Source: Kribbella soli (GTDB lineage Bacteria > Actinomycetota > Actinomycetes > Propionibacteriales > Kribbellaceae). From it: a stretch of DNA of 64,000 nucleotides. The stretch is from the NCBI RefSeq assembly GCF_004331345.1, contig NZ_SJJZ01000006.1:62001-126000 (forward strand). The letters run 5' to 3'. Position 1 is the first letter of the stretch, and each line of letters starts with the position of its first letter. The notes below the pieces were generated by a model, which had not been told where the DNA came from, made no database searches, and worked only from the letters and a program-made list of their open reading frames with translations. Below, piece by piece: positions 60,337-64,000 of this stretch. Both the position numbers and the translations under genes were made by a program.

Positions 60337-61046
60337 CCCTGCTCCTCCTCGCCCGCACCGGACTCGGCGTACCGGTGCTTCAGCATTCCCCTGCAGATCC
60401 CGGTGTTGGCCTCGATACCGGTCCGGGTCAACCGGGCCAGCCCGAGGTGCCGTGCCGCCGCGGCACCGGCGATCGCCGCACCCGTGCCGACGTCGACGAG
60501 CAGCGGCGCGTCCGGACCCACCGGCAGCCCGAGCTCGGCCCGGCGCCGGACCAGCCGGTCGAGCTCGGGTGACGGCGGCACGTCGGCGATCGTCAGCCGG
60601 GCGACGCCGGCCGGATCGATGCCTGACGCAACGAGTGGCCGGCAGACCTGATCGGTCCCGGCCAGCACCGCCTTGGCGACGAAGGTACGGCGCAACTCGT
60701 CCAGCTCGGCCGTCGCCTCACCGTCGAACGACGCGACGAACCCGGCTCGCAACGCCACGCCGGCGTTGATCTGCGCGGCCGCGAAATGATCCTCCAGCGC
60801 GACGTCGACCGACCGTACGGCGGGCAGCGCGGAGACCACGTCGTACGCGTCGGCGACCATCAGGAAGGCGAAGTTCGGCGCACAGAAGTACGTCGGCAGC
60901 CGCAGCCGGACGACCACGTCACCGGCGGCCGACACGACGCAGGTGGACACGAAACCCAGCGTCGTGATCGGCTCGTCCAGCTCCGGGTCCCGGACCGCAC
61001 CCAGTGCGTCCAGAACCCGGTCCCGCTCGGCAACCATCGTTGTCAT
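60333..61046 (-). CDS. DUF59/MIP18-family metal-cluster assembly protein
   Basis: The 237-residue protein has an N-terminal DUF59 domain (VLDALGAVRDPELDEPITTLGFV, then a YFCAPNFAFLM segment with the conserved cysteine) and a longer C-terminal extension of about 120 residues that is specific to monooxygenase operons. DUF59 proteins help insert Fe-S or iron centres, here plausibly the di-iron site of the hydroxylase or the reductase cluster. ATG 61046 overlaps the amidohydrolase stop by 1 nt (TAATG). Confidence 0.83.
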   Translation of the reverse strand: MTTMVAERDRVLDALGAVRDPELDEPITTLGFVSTCVVSAAGDVVVRLRLPTYFCAPNFAFLMVADAYDVVSALPAVRSVDVALEDHFAAAQINAGVALRAGFVASFDGEATAELDELRRTFVAKAVLAGTDQVCRPLVASGIDPAGVARLTIADVPPSPELDRLVRRRAELGLPVGPDAPLLVDVGTGAAIAGAAAARHLGLARLTRTGIEANTGICRGMLKHRYAESGAGEEEQG

Positions 61047-62089
61047 TACGACGAAACCAGCTTGGAGTCGTCCTGTGCGGCCGGTGTGTCCTCCTTCAGT
61101 TGCAGCTCGTCCGGCACCTTGAGGTCGTACAGCTTGGCGGCGTTCAGCCCGAGGATCTTCTTCTTGCCGTCCACCCCGAGTCGCGGGTAGTCCGCGAACT
61201 CCGGCTGGTCGGGGAACTCCCAGTCCACGAAGCCCTCGATCTGCCACTTCGGCTCCCAGATGCCGTAGTCGCTGCCGAACGTCATCTTGTCCTCGCCGAC
61301 CCAGAACAGCAGCTCGCCCATCACCTTGGCGAAGAACTGCGGCCGCGCGTGCATCAGACCGCCGATGACGACCGACAGACCGGCGTACACGTTCGGTTCC
61401 TGCGTTGCCATGAAGCAGAAGTCCTCGATCCGCGGCAGCCCGACGTGCTCGACGATGAAGTTGAGCTCCGGGAAGTCGGTCGCGGCGTGGTCGACGTCCG
61501 AGACGTCGAACGCGTCCTTGTCCAGCGGCCAGATCGTGGGGCCCTTGTGGACGTGGATGTTCTTGATCCCCAGCTCCTGCGCCTTCTCCAGGTAGCGGTA
61601 CGAAGCCGGCTCGCTGAGTTTGTAGCCCCGCGATCCGTTGTTCCACTCGGCCGTGTAGAGCTTCACGCCGCGAGAGCCGTACCGGTCGACGTTGGCCTTC
61701 AGCTCCTCCAGGCCGGCGTCGCTGTCGCGTGGGTCGAACCGGGTGTTGTGGACGAACATGCCCGGGTGCTTCTCACCCAGTGCCGCGTTCTTCTCGGTGG
61801 TGTTGAACCCTTCCTTGTACCACTCCTTCAGGTACGTCGGCTGGAACACCGCGACGTCCACGTAGCCGTCCTCGAAGACGTCCTTCATCAGGTCGTCCTC
61901 GGAGTACTTCATGAACTTCTCGATGGTCCAGTGGGTCTCCTTCGGCGCGAGGCTCTGGTAGGCGTGGAAACACTCGATCCAGCCCTTGGCGTACTGCTCG
62001 GCCCCCGGCACCCAGTTGTCGGGGCCTGCGTCCCAGAAGTGCATGTGGCTGTCGACCACGAAGTACTTCTCACCGTTCTTCTCGTACAC
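61046..62089 (-). CDS. Amidohydrolase-family protein of the propane monooxygenase operon
   Basis: The 347-residue TIM-barrel protein carries the metal motif VDSHMHFWD near the N-terminus, NIHVHKGP, FIVEHVGLPRIEDF and MTFGSDYGIWEP (last Asp ligand). The family includes ACMSD-like hydrolases and decarboxylases. The gene always accompanies prm/mim clusters, but its reaction is not established to my knowledge. GTG 62089 follows AAGGGGG. It lies 15 nt after prmD. Confidence 0.85.
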   Translation of the reverse strand: MYEKNGEKYFVVDSHMHFWDAGPDNWVPGAEQYAKGWIECFHAYQSLAPKETHWTIEKFMKYSEDDLMKDVFEDGYVDVAVFQPTYLKEWYKEGFNTTEKNAALGEKHPGMFVHNTRFDPRDSDAGLEELKANVDRYGSRGVKLYTAEWNNGSRGYKLSEPASYRYLEKAQELGIKNIHVHKGPTIWPLDKDAFDVSDVDHAATDFPELNFIVEHVGLPRIEDFCFMATQEPNVYAGLSVVIGGLMHARPQFFAKVMGELLFWVGEDKMTFGSDYGIWEPKWQIEGFVDWEFPDQPEFADYPRLGVDGKKKILGLNAAKLYDLKVPDELQLKEDTPAAQDDSKLVSS

Positions 62090-62104
62090 GAAAAGACCCC
62101 CTTG

Positions 62105-62479
62105 TCAGCTGGATGCGGTCAGGTCGAAGCCGATGTACTCGGCGGCGTCCTCGGGGTTGGCGAACATGATGGTCCGGTCGTCCAGGTGCACCATCCGCCC
62201 GTAGTGGGTGGACATGTTCTCCTCGAACTCGGCCTGGTCGAAGTACCCCGGCTCCTCGCCGAGCGCCTCGGAGATGTCGTCGTACACGAAGTCCATCCGG
62301 CCGATCGCGTCGACCCGGATCATCGACGGCAGGTGCGTCACGGTGACGTTGTCCACACCGGTCATCACCTCGGCCACGACCGCGCCGACCTGGTTGTTCA
62401 TCAGCGTCACACCGCACTTGTTGGACGCGGTGCTGTCCGACTTGAACGGGCTCTCGACGACTGCCCTGAGCGTGGTCAC
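62105..62479 (-). CDS. prmD: Propane monooxygenase coupling (effector) protein
   Basis: The 124-residue MmoB/DmpM-family protein starts GTG 62479 with a GTGA overlap with prmC. It contains NKCGVTLMNNQVGAVVAEVM, VTVTHLPSMIRVDAIGRMDF and AEYIGFDLTASS, typical of the cofactorless effector that binds the hydroxylase and tunes electron transfer and substrate access. Confidence 0.9.
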   Translation of the reverse strand: MTTLRAVVESPFKSDSTASNKCGVTLMNNQVGAVVAEVMTGVDNVTVTHLPSMIRVDAIGRMDFVYDDISEALGEEPGYFDQAEFEENMSTHYGRMVHLDDRTIMFANPEDAAEYIGFDLTASS

Positions 62480-63663
62480 TGTGCCAACTCCTTCGGTGCC
62501 TCGAGGCCCAGCTGGCCGAGGATGCCGCTGAACCGGTTCTTCACGCGGTCGAGACCGTCCTCGAACCGTGGTGGTTTGGCGTCCGGCTGCGACCAGAGCG
62601 GCTGCAGCTTCCGGGCCGCGCCCAGCGCCTTCTCCGTCCAGGACCCCAACCAGCCCGTCAGGATCGCCTTGTTGTGGTCCGCGAACTCCTTGTCGTTCGT
62701 GAGCAGCTCGAACATCGCCGTGGTGTAGCGCAGGTCGCGTTCGGCGAAGTCGTACTCGGCCGCACCGATCACCGTCGGGGTGACGAAGTCCCCGTTGCGC
62801 GGGGACGCCTGCTGGACGAGCTGGCTGCGGAACAGCTCGCCGACGAGCGGTTCGAAGACAACGTTCGCGGCGAAGATCGCCTCGCACCAGTCGTCGATCG
62901 CCGTCAGCTGCTCGGCGACGTCACGGACGCCCTGCCAGGCCGGGTCGTTGTTCCAGGTCTGCAGGTGCGCGCTGCCGTCGAACCCCTCGATCTCCTCCGA
63001 GAGCGTGAGGTTGTAGAGCGCGAGGTCCTGCGCGGCGCGGATCCGGTGCATGCTGTTCACCGAGATCGCGTTGTTGTGCATGTTCGTCGGCGCGCGCCGG
63101 TTCGCGTTCGCGAACAGGTACAGACCGAGGCCGTGGTCGACGTGCATCCAAGCACCGACGTGGTGCTCGACGAAGCGCACCCAGTTCGGGTTCCACTGCT
63201 CGAAGGCCTTCGACTGCTTGGCCGCCTCGACGTTCTGGGTGACCTGGCGGACGACGTTCGAGTTGTAGCGGTAGAGGGTGAGTTCCCACTCCTCGTTCGG
63301 GTCGCGGAACTCGTGCCAGCCGGTGGCCGGCCAGTCCTTGACCATCAGCCCTCCGGTCCCGGGTCCGCGCTGCGGTGACGGTTTGTCGGAACCCCAGGCC
63401 TTCAGCGCGGTCCAGTCCAGCGGATAGCCGCCGCGCCCGTCGGCGAACCCATAGAGCCAGCCCTGGCTGAGGTAGTGCCGGGGGTCCGGCTGGACGTCGA
63501 CCGTGACGTCCTCGTAGTGGCTCTGCTTGCGCTTCTGCGGCTTGTAGTAGTTGTAGTGCCGGAGTGTCGAGTCCGGGAACTCCTTGGCGCCGGCCTCGGC
63601 GTCGGTGAAGACCGGCTTGGGGACACTGCGTTCGAACTTAGGTGAGTCCTGTGTGGTGGTCAT
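62476..63663 (-). CDS. prmC: Propane monooxygenase hydroxylase small (beta) subunit
   Basis: The 395-residue protein is a di-iron hydroxylase beta subunit: it keeps the ferritin-like helical fold (QSKAFEQWNPNWVRFVEHHVGAWMHVDHGLGLYLF, AISVNSMHRIRAAQDLALYN) but not the full set of iron ligands, as expected. Together with PrmA it forms the hydroxylase that oxidises propane, mostly at C2. ATG 63663 overlaps the reductase stop by 4 nt. Confidence 0.92.
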   Translation of the reverse strand: MTTTQDSPKFERSVPKPVFTDAEAGAKEFPDSTLRHYNYYKPQKRKQSHYEDVTVDVQPDPRHYLSQGWLYGFADGRGGYPLDWTALKAWGSDKPSPQRGPGTGGLMVKDWPATGWHEFRDPNEEWELTLYRYNSNVVRQVTQNVEAAKQSKAFEQWNPNWVRFVEHHVGAWMHVDHGLGLYLFANANRRAPTNMHNNAISVNSMHRIRAAQDLALYNLTLSEEIEGFDGSAHLQTWNNDPAWQGVRDVAEQLTAIDDWCEAIFAANVVFEPLVGELFRSQLVQQASPRNGDFVTPTVIGAAEYDFAERDLRYTTAMFELLTNDKEFADHNKAILTGWLGSWTEKALGAARKLQPLWSQPDAKPPRFEDGLDRVKNRFSGILGQLGLEAPKELAQ

Positions 63664-64000
63664 AGGTTTCCTGCCTCCAGCACCTTCGAGTCACCGGCGT
63701 CGCCGGTCGTGGTGAACTTGTCGTAGTAGATGTGCTTCGTCGCGACACCGAGCCGTTCGAGCAGCGGGATCGCCGCCTCGACCATCGGCGGCGGACCGCA
63801 CACGTAGGCATCTGCGCCGGTGAGATCCGGCTCGAGCCGGCGGACCACATCGGTGATCAGTCCGCTCTCGCCGTCCCACTCGTCTTCCGACAGGGCTGGC
63901 ACGAACCGGAACTGCGGTAACCGTTCCTCCAGCTCATGGAGCTCGTCCTCGAAACATAGGTCGGCACGAGTACGGGCGCCGTAGTAGAAGACCGCCGGCC
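63660..64000 (-). CDS. prmB: Propane monooxygenase reductase, 3' part only (5' end beyond the window)
   Basis: The visible 113 codons are the C-terminal NAD-binding half of an FNR-type reductase: FYYGARTRADLCFEDEL, ADAYVCGPPPMVEAAIPLLE (the CGPPPM nicotinamide motif) and YYDKFTTTGDAGDSK. The missing N-terminal part should hold a plant-type [2Fe-2S] ferredoxin domain and the FAD domain. It transfers electrons from NADH to the hydroxylase. The frame is open to the right edge, so the start and prmA lie outside. Confidence 0.9.
   Translation of the reverse strand, partial: PAVFYYGARTRADLCFEDELHELEERLPQFRFVPALSEDEWDGESGLITDVVRRLEPDLTGADAYVCGPPPMVEAAIPLLERLGVATKHIYYDKFTTTGDAGDSKVLEAGNL

Overview
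The window is a high-GC, densely packed chromosomal segment of an actinomycete. Strong third-position GC, frequent GTG starts, 4-nt start/stop overlaps, many secreted glycoside hydrolases, GntR/ROK/LysR regulators and a Rhodococcus/Mycobacterium-type soluble propane monooxygenase cluster all fit. The style resembles Kribbella or a related Propionibacteriales genus, but that is an inference from gene content. No rRNA, tRNA, CRISPR array, prophage or insertion sequence was recognised.

Layout. 1-2623: 3' end of a Gfo/Idh/MocA oxidoreductase, a small P-loop protein and a signal-less FecB/TroA-like binding protein. 2634-9599: a five-gene family 5 (Dpp/Opp-like) ABC importer on the minus strand, divergent from a ROK regulator. 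9727-12087: a large secreted protein of unassigned family. 12128-15538: AKR, FAH-family hydrolase, SDR and GntR, resembling a non-phosphorylating L-fucose/L-rhamnose route. 15525-24707: a nine-gene minus-strand operon (sugar ABC importer without ATPase, enolase-superfamily sugar-acid dehydratase, SDR, DUF4432 protein, CaiB/BaiF CoA-transferase, a cytoplasmic solute-binding-like protein, enoyl-CoA hydratase). It is divergent from its probable GntR repressor and a secreted beta-helix (GH141-like) hydrolase (25739-27751) that shares its operator motif.

27804-32438 holds two small conserved proteins, a VTC/DUF4956 pair and an OmpR-type two-component system with a small membrane protein. 32604-47643 is a polysaccharide island: GH46 chitosanase with a CsnR-like palindrome, GH84, two tandem GH16 enzymes, a ROK regulator, a secreted 5'-nucleotidase, a MarR gene beside a collapsed NmrA-type oxidoreductase, and a GH6 cellulase with two CebR-like boxes. 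41986-42160 carries three tandem copies of a perfect palindrome; two more copies lie at 57393-57486 between convergent genes.

47689-57327 includes a triple-HTH protein, a PLP lyase, a secreted phosphatase-superfamily enzyme, and a phosphonate operon (phosphonoacetate hydrolase, OPA-type transporter, alcohol dehydrogenase, aldehyde dehydrogenase, LysR). This operon could oxidise 2-hydroxyethylphosphonate stepwise to acetate and phosphate. 57597-64000 is the distal part of a propane monooxygenase operon (partial prmB, prmC, prmD, amidohydrolase, DUF59 protein, alcohol dehydrogenase, GroEL paralogue); prmA would lie just beyond the right edge.

Two decayed genes are notable: a DoxX-like reading frame broken by one TAG (42327-42674) and the NmrA remnant (46296-46444).
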